Source: Varanus komodoensis
Taxonomy: Eukaryota > Chordata > Lepidosauria > Squamata > Varanidae
DNA: 64,000 bases
NCBI RefSeq assembly: GCF_004798865.1
Contig: NW_025336481.1
Span: forward strand, 20,541,407-20,605,406
Reading direction: 5' to 3'
How positions within the stretch are numbered: the first letter of the stretch is position 1; every line of letters starts with the position of its first letter. Under the pieces are notes generated by a model. It was not told the origin of the DNA. It made no database searches and saw only the letters and a program-made list of their open reading frames with translations. Positions 23,631-34,330 of the stretch are shown one piece after another. A program made the translations under genes and the position numbers.

Positions 23631-23745
23631 TCCCAGATGGGTAGGAGTACCAATGCCATCATGCCTACCCAGCTCAGATGATGGGACCTCTAGTCCAACA
23701 AATTGGAAAGGCTCCAGGTTGGGGAAGGCTGGAGATCTGCATGCT
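23631..23745. mobile_element. foldback MITE, family A, partial
   Basis: 'gatgggacctctagtccaac' and 'gctccaggttggggaaggct' are the right arm of family A. The left arm is replaced by less similar sequence. It sits directly after the CR1 tail. Confidence 0.55.
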
Positions 23746-24088
23746 AACATACAAACAGTATAAATCCTCCCCTCTCCACTCCCCAAACCAGTTCTAGCTC
23801 TATAGTTCTCTTTCTCTCTGGCTAGTTACCAAATAAATATGTGTAGAGATCATGTGAATGTTGGCTTCACAAAGTCTGTCCTCATTTGACTCTGAAATGC
23901 AGGATGCAATGAATAGCAGCACGGACAGAAGGATACAAGCAGTTCTGGCAGGACAATCCCAGAAAGGTCAGCAAACTGGCTGGAAAGGCCAACTGTGGTC
24001 TATAAACAAGGAATCAACTAGCCATGTATGTGACAGTTTGTCACAGTAACATGTATTTGACTTGATATATTATATATCACAGAAACAT
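23746..24088. other. unassigned sequence
   Basis: No element recognised; AT-rich with 'atatattatatatcac' just before the BovB fragment. Confidence 0.4.
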
Positions 24089-24530
24089 TGTTGTTGTTGT
24101 TAGTTGCGAAGTCATGTCCAAGCCATTATGACTCCATGGACAACATTCCTCCAGGCCTTCCTGTCCTCCACCATCCCCTGGAGTCCACTTAAGCTCACGC
24201 CAACTGCTTCAGTGACTCAATCTAGCCACCTCATTCTTTGCCATCCCCTTCTTCTTTTGCTGTCAATTGTTCCCAGCATTAGGCTCTTCTCCAGTGAGTC
24301 CTTCCTTCTCATTAGGTGGCCAAAGTATTTGAGTTTCATCTTCAGTATCTGGCCTTCTAAAGAGCAGTCAAGGTTGATCTCCACTAGGACTGACCAGTTT
24401 GATCACATTTCAATCCAAGGGACTAGCAGGAGTCTCCTCCAGCACCACAATTCAAAGGCCTCAATTCTTTGGTGCTCAGCCTTCCTTACGGTCCAACTTT
24501 CACAGCCATACATTGCAACTGGGAAAACCA
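24089..24530 (-). mobile_element. BovB (RTE clade) LINE, C-terminal fragment
   Basis: Read on the minus strand, the fragment encodes VFPVAMYGCESWTVRKAEHQ, then FELWCWRRLL, KLKYFGHLMRRKDSLEKSLMLGTI and, near the end, WRNVVHGVIMAWT. These are the hallmarks of the C-terminal region of BovB reverse transcriptase proteins. At least two in-frame stops are present. The 3' end is a short (CAA)n tail (plus-strand 'ttgttgttgtt' at 24089), as in RTE elements. It is 5'-truncated at 24530, where a CR1 3' fragment abuts. The 145-codon plus-strand frame over the same bases is its shadow. Confidence 0.95.
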
Positions 24531-24635
24531 TCGAAACATAGAACTGGAAGGGGCCAAGCAGGCCATCAGCTCCAACCCCCTACTGTTGCGGGGCACCGAT
24601 TTACACCATCCCACTCAGATGGCTGTCCAAGGTGA
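24531..24635 (-). mobile_element. CR1 LINE 3' end (solo terminal fragment)
   Basis: Plus-strand 'aacatagaactggaaggggc' then 'cagctccaaccccctac' and 'agatggctgtcca' is the reverse complement of a CR1 3' UTR and terminus. It directly abuts the 5' end of the BovB fragment. Confidence 0.8.
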
Positions 24636-27600
24636 GTAAGTGGTGAGGAGAGAGCTAAATCTACTCTGAATATCAACATACAGATCCTTATCCTACTCAG
24701 GCACATGTCTTCAGGGCATGGCCTTTCCAGAGCAGTGAGAGGAGGGCTCTTAATTGTTTTCTCCTCCTCCACTGCTTTCCTCCAGTCCTCTCTTGCCACA
24801 AGGCTTCCCTCAGCATGGGTTTCAGGTGTGGGTTTCTGTTAAAACATGTTTTCAGTCCTGGGCTGAAGGAAAAACAACTGGGTGAGATGGGTGAGGAATT
24901 TGGAAGAGGAAAATGAGGGTCAAAGAAAGGAGAAAATCTTCCACTTCTCTGCAGAAGGAAGGAAAATCCTGCCCTCCCAGTCCTGTGTTATAAAAGAGAA
25001 GTGGCACCTGATTAAGTCAAGGTGAAGAGGGGAAATGCAGTTTCCCATAAGTGAGTGCAGTAATTCTTCTGAATTGTTGCCATGTGTCAGCCATAGTTTA
25101 CCAGAAGCCTGGGAAGACTGAAATGCACAAGGTTTGATGGAAGGAGGCACACCGCTAAAAGACTGAAACACTGTTTTATTCTTGTGCACAAGGTCTGAAG
25201 ATGTCCATGTGATATGGTGCTTTACAGAAACGTGATGTCTTTCAGGACATTGTGATGCACTGAATTTGTCATGCATGACCCTTCAGGGCTAGATATTGGA
25301 GCCACAGAAAAAAAGATTTCCAGTTTTGCAATACAGAATGCACTGTATTCTGCACCACCACTCCAGACAGAGTTCCCTGATTCAAAGATAAAAAGATTTT
25401 TTAAAAAATCAGGGATGGTATATAGATTGTTTTTCCTGAGGATTACAAGTCAAAATCCAAAGGGATGTGCAGATTTTCCAAGCTCAGTGGGGTTCTGAGT
25501 TGGTCTCTTCTAGAAGAGCTCTCTTCTCATCCTCAAAATACTCCCAAGAACATTCAAGAGCAGTTTCCACTGCAGCACAAGGACCTACCATCTGGGGCAA
25601 ATCAAAACACCCCAGATGTGTGTTTGGAAAGGAGAGCAAACATACAAGCATCTAACCAGAATTTCATTTAGCAACAACTGGATTCTTATTTCCAGCAAAC
25701 TTTGCCTGTGCAAGATGCTAACCAGCTGGTTGTTGCAGTGATTGGAACGCTCCTTCTTTCCCCTGCCCTGAGCATTGGTGTAAGTCTGAAACACATACAC
25801 AGTTCCGATTGTCTTAAATGAAGTTGCTGAGTGGATAGACATGCTGGATGCCTCTGAAAGAAGTCAACAGCCAGCCCACAGCATCCCCTCCTCCCCCCAC
25901 ACACACACACATCAAACCCCATACAAAGAATGGAGCAAAGCACAGATAGTAACACAGATAGCACAGAGGAATGAGTGCAGGGTGAAACTGAGCTGTGTTT
26001 CACAGATTTGCCAGGTGTCTTTTGTTCCATCACCTGCTCATTGACAGTGCTGGATTTTTTAATGAGAATTTTGTTCCACTTGCAAATACAATTTTGTGCA
26101 CCACCCTGCCACCCGAAAGTATAAAACCAATCCAGAAATGTGCAAAATCCACACAACTTGGCAAAAGCTGATCTGCTGTAAAAACCACAGGTGGGATTTA
26201 TGGAAACCCAAACTGTTTTGAAGTCACTAACAGATTTTGTCATCCCTGTTGCTGTGAGTTTGAGAAGTTTGCTGTAGTTCATTTTTGTCCCAAATGTTCC
26301 CAGTTTGTAACTCACAGACCCAATGCCATCTGCAGCAGAAATCTATCTGTTTCTGAGCTTGCAGTATGATTCATGGGGCAGAAAAAGTTTTCCGAAAATG
26401 TGTACAATTTGACAAGTGTGCATGAAAGAATGCATACTTGGCTGATGTGCACATCCACACTTGCTTGATCTGGGGCCTGGCATTGTAAAGAAAGAAAGAA
26501 AATGCTAGGGCTCTATTTAAGTCTCAGAGGAATACAGACTGAGACTTATCTATTGTTGCACAGATACTACGAGATGAGACCTGCCTAGAAACCAGCCACT
26601 TTGTCTTGTCTCTTGTTGCACATGATTCCTGTTGTTGTGGTTGTTGCTGGCTGCCACGGTTATATTTGATAGCCTTTTTAAAATGCAAGCCAAGCTCCTT
26701 CCTGCAGGTGTACAAATGGCCAATTCCAATTTCACCCTCCCTTTTTTGTCTTTTTTGGCAGAATGTCAAAGCTACCATCCCTCTCATGCAAGGAAAACAG
26801 ATTCAGGGATAGCATGTCATCTTTTCCCAGAGCTATTCATTAACAGCAGTGCAAAGCTAATCTCTCCCACAGAAATGTCTAAACAGTAATTAAGAGTAAC
26901 TGATGCACAGGTCCACCCCGTGTACTTGCCTCTCTCACTAAACTGGATGGAACCTGCAATTGCATAACTTCAGCTGCGTCATGCCATATGACTGTATAGC
27001 TGGGAAACCAGAACTGTTCACTGGCAACGTTGGGCCATAACTGAAGACTCACAATGGACTGCCTTGGGGCTGGGGCAGTTTTAGTGCTATTAACACTTTT
27101 CCTAAGAAGACAATTTCTGGTTTTGTGAGGGTGGGTGGGATTCTAGCTCTCATGGCTGGAATGTGGTTGATAATAGGAAACAAACAAAACTGGGGCGTAA
27201 GCTTTTTAAAAGAGAACTTAATCACTTTTCCCCGATCTTGTGATTTTAGGAATCTAGCTCATGTGCTCTGAAAACTTGGGATTTCAATCATCACAAGCTG
27301 TCTGTGGACAAATAAAGCCAGAGTGGTGCAGATGTCCTCTTGAGATTCTCAACCCTATCAGGGGACACCATTTCATGGAATTTCTCCAGGATTTTCACCA
27401 ATTCTCCCCAGTAGGGCTCACCATTGGCACTCCAGCACACTTTCTTTCTTTTATGTAAGGGCTTCTAGGTTTGTTGTGCTGCCGCTTTGCATCCACCGGT
27501 GTGCAGGTGTGAGGACAGCAGTGCTGTGTGCAGTTCCAGGGCAGAAGCGGAGCTTGTGCTGAGCCAAAATCTGTCCTTCAATTTCCTGAAAGTTTTGTCC

Positions 27601-28513
27601 CCCATGAAAGAGGTTTCTGCTGTTCTACCTCACTCTCAGGGTGATTTGTAATTTATTTATGTGGTGTTTGAGCTTACATAAGCCCTGTGAGGTGCTGAGG
27701 ATACTGTGTGTGTTTCCTTTCCTTGAGACACCCTTCTGCTGCTTGACAGCCACCGGGCTGCCTGCACATGCTGATCTGGAAAAGCCCTACGGGAGCTGTT
27801 ACCTCATGATACTTTCCCCTGGACTTCCGTGGAAGTGAAGCTGAAGAGGCTGCAAACCGTCAAAGAGATTATTGTCCCATGAAAGACTTAGCACTTGTGC
27901 ACACCCTTGAAGTCACTTCCGAAATAGGTAATCACAAGAAACCAACTCCCACCCATGAGAATTTCTCTGAAATTTTCTTCCCACTGAATTCCATTTTAAA
28001 AGCAATTTCCTTTCTATCCAATTGAATGAGAATGACAAAAAAGAACGATCTTGGAGAAAAGTTTGGCACAGTGCTCATTAAATCCACTTTGGAAATCTGT
28101 AATGCAAAGCAATATGATTTCTGCTTAAAAGCTCTGGGGAGAAGCACTTGCCCAGTGGAAATAGACCATCCCACCTCTGCTCCACCACCCCAGCACCCTG
28201 GTGCACCGATTGGATGAACTGTGGTGCAGGGCGGAGGAGGGAACCCAAACAGAGGCAAAACACTGAGGCGTTCGGATTATGCTCAGCCCACTCAGCTGTA
28301 CTGCACTCTTACATGAGTCTGTGTGGGTTGTCATCTGGCCAAAAAGCACATGCCTTGTCAATTAGTTTTGCTAGTGTGGTGCATAACTGGATGAGGAAAA
28401 AGGCTGGGTAATCTTTCAACCTTTTCTACAAGCAGAAGGGATAATAGCAGCAGAGAGCAGAAAAGAAAAGCCGTTTCTTCACCTGCTATCGTTTGCATTC
28501 GTTCTGCATAAGA
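24636..28513. other. long unassigned stretch, no gene accepted
   Basis: About 3.9 kb. It holds a short (AC)n run near 25899-25911 and (GAAA)n near 26487-26500. A 209-codon minus-strand frame at 25686-26315 is the longest here; it has no domain, no start context that helps, and crosses the (AC)n run. Text near 26060-26300 ('ttgcaaatacaattttgtgc', 'aaatgtgcaaaatccac') resembles the AT-rich dispersed repeat seen at 29800 and 32280. No host exon recognised. Confidence 0.4.
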
Positions 28514-28828
28514 ATGGGGCTGTGGCTCAAAGACATGATGCCCTCTGCATGCAGAAAGAGCCAGGTTCACTCCTTGGCTTCTACAGCCAGGGCTGCACAG
28601 CCCCCTGCTTGAAATCCTGGAGAGCCACTACCCAGCTGTGTAAACCACCTCAACCCAGGTTCCTCCAGTACTTTTGGATTACAGCTCCCATTGACCCTGC
28701 TGGCTGGGGCTGATGGGATTCGAAATCCAAAACATCTGAAGGGTGCCCGGTTGGAGAAGGCTCATGTAGGCACCCTGAGCAAGACAGAGAAGTGACCTGA
28801 CTCCATAACAGGCAGCTTCCTGTGTCCA
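28514..28828 (+). repeat. tRNA-derived SINE interrupted by a MITE
   Basis: The head 'ggggctgtggctcaaagac' and 'tgcatgcagaaagagccagg' with a box B-like 'ggttcactcc' begin the SINE. The body 'cctggagagccactaccca' runs to about 28650, and the tail 'acaggcagcttcctgtgtcc' resumes at about 28800. The middle is occupied by the foldback MITE at 28651-28755, which therefore inserted after the SINE. Confidence 0.85.
28651..28755. mobile_element. foldback MITE, family A, nested in a SINE
   Basis: The left arm 'caacccaggttcctccagta' with 'ttttggattacagctccc' and the right arm 'gggattcgaaatccaaaac' with 'gggtgcccggttgg' are inverted around 'tgctggctggggctgatggg'. It splits the SINE at 28514-28828. I could not find a clean target duplication. 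Confidence 0.8.
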
Positions 28829-29799
28829 AAGATTCTTCCCTGCCCTGCCCCCTCCAAAAAAAATCACCAAGCAGGGCTGATTTGGGCTGGCTCTGCCTAA
28901 TATTGCTATTCTTTCCACCTCTACAGACCACTGTCCCTATTTGGCTGGAAACAAGCCTGACTTGAGGTAATCTATTCTTTCCACTGTTCCATGTTCCCAG
29001 CAGGGTTCTACTGCTCTCCATGTGCTGAAGTGGCTATAGCGTCACAAACTCAATGAGCAATCTTCTGAGCATCTCTCTCTTGAGCTCCAGCAATAAGATC
29101 AGAACCAGAATGACTACCATGCATTACATGGATGAAGTGCTTCACATCTTGAAAGGCTAACAAAAGTGCCCTTAAATGCCAACCTTACGGTGAACATCAG
29201 TCACACCTGCTGTGAAAAACCTTCAACCCAACTCTTCAGGCCCATTAATCCATGAACTCTCAGGTGTGGTTCATGTTGTAAAGCCACTCCTGGTGGTAAA
29301 AGTCGTCACAAGCACTCTTCGCACCCCTGCTGCATCAATTAACTGTGGATGATTTGATCATGCAGAATGGCTCAAGCCAGACCAGCAGACTCAGTAAGGG
29401 GAACACTTGCATGCAAAGAAGCAATTTTACAAAGGGAATAGTTGGGAAAGGCACCAATTCAGAGCAATCCAAAGGGCCTGGCTGGAAGTCTTGGGATTTG
29501 CAACATCTGGACTCCCCAGATCAGTGGCCTTACTCAGCAGGTTCCTGCCGCTCTTCCCCAGGGACATATGGCTCCATGTCCTCTAGGGATATCCAGTTAT
29601 GCTACAAGAGAAAAAGAAAGAAACCAGAGCTGTGCTGCTCCATGAGGAAGTGAATAACAAGCAAGAAGAGGATGCTCTCCTGTACTGAATAGCTCGTTGA
29701 ACTAAGCTGGCCATTTGTGGAGATGCTTCAGAGATCTCAGCTTTGTGGGTCTGGAGGCAGATTTACGTGATCCACACCTCCAGACTGCTGGGCCAATCC
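28829..29799. other. unassigned sequence, no gene seen
   Basis: No element recognised in about 1 kb; open frames up to 123 codons without domains. Confidence 0.4.
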
Positions 29800-30050
29800 G
29801 AAAAGAATTCTCCTTCAGACATCTCTGAATTCTGCAATGCACAAAATGCATTTAAAATGAATATTGTAAGATAAAATACTTCCATAAATGCATACATTTC
29901 AATTACAATGCATATTTTGTGGGGAAATATGTCCAAAACCAGTGCTTAAATGTGTAATAATATACAATTTTATGTGGGGGGGTTTCAGACATATTTCACA
30001 TATTAATGCAGAAAGGGGAGCATATGGACATAAAGTGAGCACATGAAAAA
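29800..30050. repeat. AT-rich dispersed repeat with ATGCATTTT-type words
   Basis: Repeated words such as 'aaaatgcatttaaaatgaat', 'tgcatacatttcaattac' and 'atgcatattttgtgggg' recur. Similar text is found at 32280-32600, 33860-33952 with 34194-34330, and 48180-48375. It resembles the internal subrepeats of a common squamate non-coding DNA element; the class is not certain. Confidence 0.45.
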
Positions 30051-30102
30051 ATCGACATGTACTGCAAGTAGAACGATCTCTGCCTCTCTAGTGACTTTGA
30101 AG

Positions 30103-30397
30103 CAGGGATACCGAATCTGACACTTGTGGTCCCAGTTGGAATGTCTGCCAAATGGCCCTCCTTCTCCCTGGCACCACCACACCTTCCTTCCAGCCACTGA
30201 TGGCCTCGTGGTTTCCTGGCTTTTGTGTCGTTCTTTCCCATTCTAAATGGTTGAAATGCCACTTTGCTTATGAGCAGTAATTGCTGGAAGGTACAATAAG
30301 TTGGTCTTTTTGACCCTGCACCCTTTGCCTTCAGCCCCACCTACTACTGGTCTGTGCCCTCCGCCCCATTTTTCTGACATGGAGATTGCCCACCATG
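30103..30397 (-). mobile_element. non-autonomous hAT-type MITE, sibling of 7569-7905
   Basis: Its reverse complement contains 'cacaaaagccaggaaaccac' in the same relative position as the element at 7569-7905, plus 'gggccatttggcagacattc'. The plus-strand left end is CAGGGATACC and the right end CCCACCATG, a decayed inverted pair. The outer 8-mers do not match convincingly. Confidence 0.65.
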
Positions 30398-30681
30398 TTA
30401 AATGAGGCTTTGCACCATGGCTTTAAGGGAGCAGAGCTGGCATGGGGCACTTACAGCCATGGGCAGGGCAGGGTAGGGCAGAGGAGGGGTGGCAGAAGAA
30501 GGCAGTGAGAACAGCACAGCACGGTTCTTACTGTACTGCACTGCCCTGAGCATCCCATGCTCAAGGAGGCTTGAAGGTCACCCTGCAGCAGAGGGATGAT
30601 GCCACAGCCGAACGAGAATGTGAAGGTGCTTAGACCCATGAACTGCTAAGCAGCTGCCATTGGTTTTATGGCAAAACAGAT
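30398..30681. other. unassigned sequence
   Basis: G-rich low-complexity stretch at 30463-30500; nothing else recognised. Confidence 0.4.
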
Positions 30682-30685
30682 GTAT

Positions 30686-30724
<39 letters not shown>
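30682..30724. repeat. (TTTA)n tetranucleotide microsatellite
   Basis: About 11 uninterrupted units. It leads into an L2-like 3' tail, a common arrangement in squamates. Confidence 0.97.
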
Positions 30725-30725
<1 letters not shown>

Positions 30726-30782
30726 AGCTTTTCTATCCCATCCCCTACAAATGTCTCAGGACAGCTTACAATAAATAGACTT
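30725..30782. repeat. L2-like repeat terminal fragment
   Basis: 'aagcttttctatcccatccc' and 'ctcaggacagcttacaataa' match the terminal segment of the L2-like family also seen at 47250 and 42120. Confidence 0.5.
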
Positions 30783-31079
30783 CAGTGTCTTTGGAGTTTC
30801 TCGGAGAGATGACATTTTTAAGATACAGCACTGTTGTTTTCCTTGGACTTTAAATTGGGGGAAATGTGATTCATATGATATGGAATAAACAGCTTTATTA
30901 ACAATGATACAAACTTTTCTTGTTTTCACTGTTGTAAGTGGCACAGCAACAGTAGTAATGTTACCTTTTCCATTCACAATGAATTATGTAAAATACAAGT
31001 GATTTGTTTGTTTTAAAATCTCTTCTGTATTAAAGAGGGGGAAATAACCATCATGTAGAGAGGACCTGGAAGAGTTTGA
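30783..31079. other. unassigned sequence
   Basis: Nothing recognised. Confidence 0.35.
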
Positions 31080-31290
31080 AGCACTTTGCACTTACATTAT
31101 TTTATAAGCTTTATAGACACCCAAGCCCCCAAACTAAGACAGTAATATGATCCCCACACTGCAGAGGGAGAGTGGGATGAAGCAGAGAGAGAGGTGGAGG
31201 CGGCTCTCATCAAACTACTACTGAGTTCATGGTCAAGCTGGTTCCCACTTGTGCTCTTAACCACTGTGCTCTTCTGGCTCTCCCCTCCAG
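31080..31290 (-). repeat. MIR-like SINE, decayed
   Basis: Plus-strand 'gcactttgcacttacattat' at the start and 'gctcttaaccactgtgctct' followed by 'tctggctct' at the end bracket the reverse complement of a MIR-like tRNA SINE; the last phrase is the complement of a 'gtggttaagagc' head. The centre is poorly conserved. Confidence 0.55.
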
Positions 31291-32279
31291 CGTGGAAACC
31301 ACATGCCCACAGTAACCCATGCAGAGGCTATGCGGTGTAGCTCCCCGAACAAAAGACTTTGGGCTTGTGGTGGGGGGGGGGGGTGGCCATGGGCAACCTG
31401 GACTAGTTTGTAGGCATGTACTAGAAACTGCTGCCAGAGCACTTAAGGATTGTGTTTCTGTCTCCCCACAATCCTTCAGAAGTTTATAAGAACACATGTA
31501 GAGTTGTGTGCATGCACCTTGGAAGCATGACCCATGTATTCAGCATTAGGGTCTCTCTCCCTCTCATTCTCTCCCTTCCCCCCACCCCATCTCTCTTTCT
31601 CTCCTCTTAATTCATGCACAAATACAGACACACAATTTCTTTTGGTTTTTTGAAAGCCCTGCTTCCCTTGCAATGCATGATCATTCCATTTTATGACTCC
31701 CTGATTTTTGAGACAACATATGGGCAGGAAATAATAGTGTGAGATTCAGCATAGAAATATGCGAGCCATTTATCTTGGGGAAAATAATGTGAAACAGATA
31801 TTTCAGTGGGAGGGAGCATTTGGAAATTTAAAAAGGAGAGAGCTATTGTGAAAGCAGATGTCAGCTCAAGAAGGTGCAGCAGGGTGTTTGTCCTGCCAGT
31901 GTATTTGTGTTTAAAGCTCCGTGCTCAGCCAAGTCTTCACCCATGTTTTGGTCAGAGCAAACCGTGCTGCATGTTTGAATATGTTTCATTTCCCAGAGGG
32001 GTTCAGACTACAGAGGCATAGAGCTTTGCAACTGGCACGTCCTGGGGTGGGGTGCAGGTGTAAGATAATGGGGTAAGACTGAAGGGAAATGTTCTTGTAA
32101 TAATGGTAAGGGAATGCAGTAATAGCTGTATGTCCAATCCAGATGCCCTCTAGTCTCTGAACTTTTAGGAACTTTTAGAAATGTCTGTCTGCCCTCCCTT
32201 ATCACAGGGCAGACTAAGCCATAATATGCTGTTCTCACAAGCAAGGATGTTGGAAATTTTGCTTGAGTTCCAAAAGCAA
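31291..32279. other. unassigned sequence with a poly-G run
   Basis: A G-run lies at about 31371-31382; a pyrimidine-rich stretch runs 31550-31610. No element or coding signal recognised. Confidence 0.4.
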
Positions 32280-32605
32280 CCGAAAATGTCACATTTCCAA
32301 TCCTAAATGTGAGTATGAAAAGATTATTTTAGGAGAAATGTTTGCAAATTCATAGAAATTACAGCTATATTCAAAACATTCACTTCTTTAATTCACACTT
32401 TTACCCTTCAGTTGGTTTAGTCAAAGGTATGCAATTTTGAAAAATATGCATAGAAACATGCTTTTTCCCAGTCACAATGTGTACATTCCTCATTGAATTA
32501 GTCAAATGTAAATCAAAAACTAAAATGGGAGCAAGTCAAAACAAGCTTGAAACTGCACTCTGAAGAATTTTGGCAAGCAGAAAAATCCCATCCCTAGCCA
32601 AAATA
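32280..32605. repeat. AT-rich dispersed repeat, second copy
   Basis: 'gtatgcaattttgaaaaata', 'gcatagaaacatgc' and the end 'gcagaaaaatcccatcccta' resemble the family at 29800. No coding potential. Confidence 0.4.
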
Positions 32606-32610
32606 CTTGC

Positions 32611-32757
32611 AGGCTTTAGGGCACAATCCTGTGCGAGTGTAGACGGGAAAAAACCTATAACTCCCAGCATGCCCCAGCTGGCATAGCTCAGTAGGGCAGG
32701 CTGGGAGTTGTGGGCAGTTTTTTTTCTGTCTAAACTTGCATGAGATCGCAGGCTTTA
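32611..32757. mobile_element. foldback MITE, family B, with perfect 8-bp target duplication
   Basis: The 131-bp element at 32619-32749 is flanked by AGGCTTTA at 32611-32618 and again at 32750-32757. Its arms pair: 'gtagacgggaaaaaac' with 'gttttttttctgtctaa' (reading inwards), and 'ctcccagcatgccccagctgg' (in part) with 'ggctgggagttgtggg'. The outer ends are CACAATCCTGTGC-like and GCATGAGATCGC. An 8-bp duplication fits a hAT-type or similar cut-and-paste transposase. No coding capacity. This copy defines the family also seen at 3960-4082. Confidence 0.85.
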
Positions 32758-33859
32758 ATCTATGAATCAGTCGGACAATGGCCAGTTACTAGAGTTTCAC
32801 TTGCAGAATGCAGTTATGTCCCCCTATGAGTTTGTGGGGTGATAACAAGCAGTGATGGTGGGAGAGAACTTTTGAAAGACCTGCTGCTGTGTTGCTCCCT
32901 CGCTTCCCTTGTACCCAGGCAAGTCGAAAATGTAGCCGAAGGATAACCATTCTTTCCATGCCACACTGTTTGGATTTTGTCCCCCAGAGAGCCAATTCAC
33001 TTGTCATAGGATTGTTACATCACCTGCATGATAACAAGTAGCCACATTTGAAAATTTAGCCAAACATTGATCTTAACATTTAAAGAATTAGGATGGAGAA
33101 ACTGAGGATAAAATTAATACAACTTCACTATGTGCTGAGCATGTAGCCAATGTAAAACCAGGCCTTATCCAAGACCGTTTTGAGGCTGCTGATGCAGAAA
33201 TGGTATCCAGTACATGGACAGAGCAATCCTATGGCCCCTAGACACCATCTGGAGGTCCACAGGAGTTTTTAGATTCCCAGCTCCAAGGTCAGGTCAACCC
33301 TGAATTGAGCTGAATTCTCACACTTGAATTCTCTGCCTCCTCACAGCCAGTGTGGAAGAACTGTGTGGCTGCCTCTCCAAGGTCAGACAAGGGACTTTGG
33401 AGAAGAATAGACCATCTAGCTGCTTTGCAGAACGAGAGAAGCATGGAGGCAACCTTCATCTCTGTATGCCTCCTACCCTGTATGGGATGCCCATAATCCC
33501 TCAAACTCAGAGGGCTTTGGGCATCCCCATTGGAATTGCACCGTAATTAACACTGGGGCAAGTAAGCTCCATAGAACGCAGCAGTCATGTGGTCCTGCAT
33601 AGTGCTTGTTCTAAATATGGGATTTGTGTAGGACCATTTCTGCTGATTTGTGCCACATAGGTCAGCAACAGTCTGACTCCCATTCTCCAATCCTCAGTGG
33701 CACAGAAAATTGGCAGCCTCACTTTGTTTCATGGTAGAGCCATCTTTGTGTCATGTCCATCAATAGTTCGAATCACCTTGATCAATGGCACATAGAAATG
33801 GAATCTTACAATTTCAGTTTCTCATTCTTCCAAGCTTAAGTATGGTTTGTCCCTAACTT
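32758..33859. other. unassigned sequence, no gene seen
   Basis: No element recognised in about 1.1 kb. Confidence 0.4.
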
Positions 33860-34330
33860 TGAGAAAGTTTCTAGTCTTAAATTCAGTTTGTCCCAAGTTT
33901 TTTTTAAATCTCATAAAATTTGTGCACATTTATGTGCATTTTGAGTATTATTCTTTTATTTATGAATTATATTTGTATCCCACCTTTTTACCTACAAGGA
34001 ACCCAAAGGAGCTTATGTAATCCTCCACTTCTTGTCCATTTATCCTCCAACAACAATCTTGTGAGGTAGGTTAGACTGCAAGTGAGTGGCTGGCCCAAAG
34101 TCACCCACTGAACTTCACAGCCAAGTAGGGATTAGAATCTGCTTCTCCTGAGTCCCAATCCAGCACTCTAACTATTATGTCACACTGGCTCTGCATATGT
34201 TTTTGTATGCAATTTTATCTAATAAAAATGTTCCCTAAAATATGCATTATTGTAAATATTTTTGTATCAAGAATATCATTACAAAACTTGAACAGGTGCA
34301 AGTTTTAAGTGAAAACTGTGTTTCAGTTTG
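33860..34330. repeat. AT-rich dispersed repeat split by a SINE
   Basis: The left part (33860-33952, 'gtgcacatttatgtgcattt') and the right part (34194-34330, 'catatgtttttgtatgcaat', 'aaaatatgcattattg') are the same AT-rich family as at 29800. They are separated by the MIR-like SINE at 33953-34193, so the SINE is the younger insertion. Confidence 0.5.
33953..34193 (-). repeat. MIR-like tRNA SINE, near full length
   Basis: Plus strand, from left: 'tttgtatcccaccttttta', 'aaggaacccaaaggagctta' , 'caacaacaatcttgtgaggtaggttag' (in part), 'ctggcccaaagtcaccca', the complement of box B as 'agggattagaatctgc', and the head complement 'cactctaactattatgtcac' with 'actggctctg'. About 240 bp, the usual length. 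It inserted into an older AT-rich repeat. Confidence 0.85.

Noticed and set aside
24104-24541. 145-codon plus-strand open frame
   Set aside because: It is the antisense shadow of the BovB C-terminal coding region on the minus strand.
25686-26315. 209-codon minus-strand frame as a gene
   Set aside because: No recognisable domain, crosses an (AC)n microsatellite, and part overlaps text resembling a dispersed repeat.
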